A DNA stretch of 64,000 nucleotides from Kitagawia praeruptora (lineage: Eukaryota; Streptophyta; Magnoliopsida; Apiales; Apiaceae): positions 145,289,001-145,353,000 of the forward strand of contig CM075354.1 in the NCBI GenBank assembly GCA_037693485.1, given 5' to 3'. A model generated the notes under the pieces. It saw only the letters and a program-made list of their open reading frames with translations, did no database searches and was not told the DNA's origin. Shown here piece by piece: positions 62,690-64,000 of this stretch (its first letter is position 1; every line of letters begins with the position of its first letter). Both the position numbers and the translations under genes were made by a program.

Positions 62690-64000
62690 GAGCTTGACCA
62701 TTAAACTGTATTTGTAAATTCATGTATGAAAAAACAGTGTATATATATTATTAATATAGATTCTTTAATTAAAAATAAGTAATTTATACAATTAAATAAG
62801 CAAGCCAAAATATCAGATAAATATTCTAGTAGATTTATTGTTTATGTTCAAATTAAGGTCTTTCACCATGGGTGACTTTATTATATTAAAAGTATGTTCT
62901 TATTGAAATGAATATAATAATTTGAATTTGAAATATTTTTAAACTACTTATTTTGATGGGTTTTTAATTTTTTTGTGATCAACTTAGAGGGGTAACCAAA
63001 AATAAAATTAATTGGAATACATAAACCCATTGCCCACGTTATGATAAACAATGCCTATAAAATGGAAGTTGCTTATGTGGTTCAGGCTTGTTAATTACTT
63101 CAATACTTCATTAGCTTGATCATCATGTGGACCATCTTTCTTTTTATCACTTATGTTGCTGCTATGTAGTCTATCTATAACTAACATCTTTCTTTTTATC
63201 ACTTATGTTGTTGCTATGCAGTCTATCTGTAACTAAACATCTCTCTCTGCTTGTAATCTATATTTATAAATGCAAACTTCTTCTTGTATTGTATTTTGTT
63301 TTCAATATTTAAAATTATGTAGCTGGAGGAGAAGAGAAAGGCTGGAGGTACAATCGTAGTACTACAACATTACTGAAAATAAGTACAATATCATATTAGA
63401 ATTTTTTGTTCCAATCTAAATTGGGTTGCTCCAAATAATGTGTAATGACAAAAAGGGACATTAAATAAATAAAGAAGATTAAAAAAATGAAGGATAATAC
63501 TGTTTACCAAAAACACAGGTCTCCGCAAGAAGCTCACTTATTCACTTTTATCTTCAAATAATGTATGATTACGAATTATAACAATCACATTTTCCATTAC
63601 CTATTCTCTCTCAAAAAGCCAACTAAACTGAAAAAGGGAAAAGTTAGTGCTTCTATATTTTAATATGGAGCTCAAGTGAAAGTGTTACATATGAGATCAT
63701 ATATGAAGTGAAATTGAACGCGAGTAAAGAAGATATTTAGAGCATAAATAAGAGCAATGTTACCTGACCCAGAGGGTGAGGCTTGTGACGTGGGTCTGAG
63801 CTTCTAAGTATGCTATTCCATATTCCCTTCGGAGACATCCGATAAAAAGTATGCTATTCCATAAGACCTTCTGGTACGTAGCATGTCTACCCCATGAACA
63901 TTAAGTTGAACAAATCCATAAAGAACATAAACTTGCTTGAAAACAAAATAATGTCTATAAGTATCAAACTGAGTCCCAAGATTATTTACAAATAACATGG
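62690..64000. other. Window end, no gene recognised
   Basis: AT-rich sequence with a tandem pair at 63132-63183 and 63184-63236 (CATCTTTCTTTTTATCACTT). The minus-strand frame at 63813-63998 shows no family likeness. Confidence 0.5.

Noticed and set aside
1..64000. CRISPR arrays, bacterial operons, ribosomal RNA or standard tRNA genes.
   Set aside because: None seen; repeats are transposon-derived, and the only tRNA-like boxes belong to a SINE or lack a tRNA fold.

Overview
This is a plant nuclear window, very probably from a eudicot. The evidence is GT-AG introns, a plastid-targeted membrane protein, a plant-type fluoride exporter, a tRNA-derived SINE, Helitrons, and Copia and Ty3/gypsy retrotransposons of plant lineages. 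The species cannot be named from the sequence. Only two host genes look intact: a fluoride exporter (FEX, six exons, minus strand, 11344-13953) and a plastid DUF2301 integral membrane protein (five exons, plus strand, 51765-57398). A third host locus, the cytosolic phenylalanine-tRNA ligase alpha subunit (exons between 81 and 10554), is damaged and looks like a decaying copy.

Layout. 1-10.6 kb: PheRS-alpha exons whose introns hold three LTR insertions. The first is a composite Ty3-type element (173-4655) that captured a fragment of the splicing-factor gene PRP3. The second is a Copia-like LTR remnant (5767-7205). The third is a short non-autonomous LTR element (8060-10161). 10.9-14 kb: the FEX gene, with its last exon duplicated in inverted orientation. 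14.5-16.2 kb: a long foldback element with 9-bp target duplications. 17.7-27.4 kb: a Tat-type Ty3/gypsy element with a damaged gag-pol on the minus strand and a spliced antisense gene on the plus strand. 27.4-30.7 kb: a SINE, Stowaway-like MITEs, three Mutator-type palindromic MITEs (one nested in another) and a hAT-like MITE. 30.8-43 kb: a young SIRE-like Copia element with near-identical LTRs, an extra 1107-aa ORF and a small antisense ORF. 43.2-51.6 kb: AT-rich Helitron debris with internal repeats. 51.8-57.4 kb: the DUF2301 gene with a MITE in intron 2. 57.4-64 kb: a complete small Helitron, a solo LTR, a Harbinger-type MITE and short tandem repeats, with no gene seen.

The most unusual objects are these. 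(1) A retroelement carries a 1029-codon ORF with gag, about 281 residues of PRP3, and a retroelement tail. It also holds a second, inverted 172-bp copy of the same PRP3 segment. (2) The FEX 3' end is duplicated as a hairpin with a 51-bp perfect stem. (3) A promoter-to-stop spliced gene of about 788 codons lies antisense in a Tat element. (4) A hairpin motif, GTACCGCGGAAAC and its complement, is shared by two palindromic elements that otherwise differ.

All splice models and family names come from reading the sequence by eye. No alignment or database search was run.
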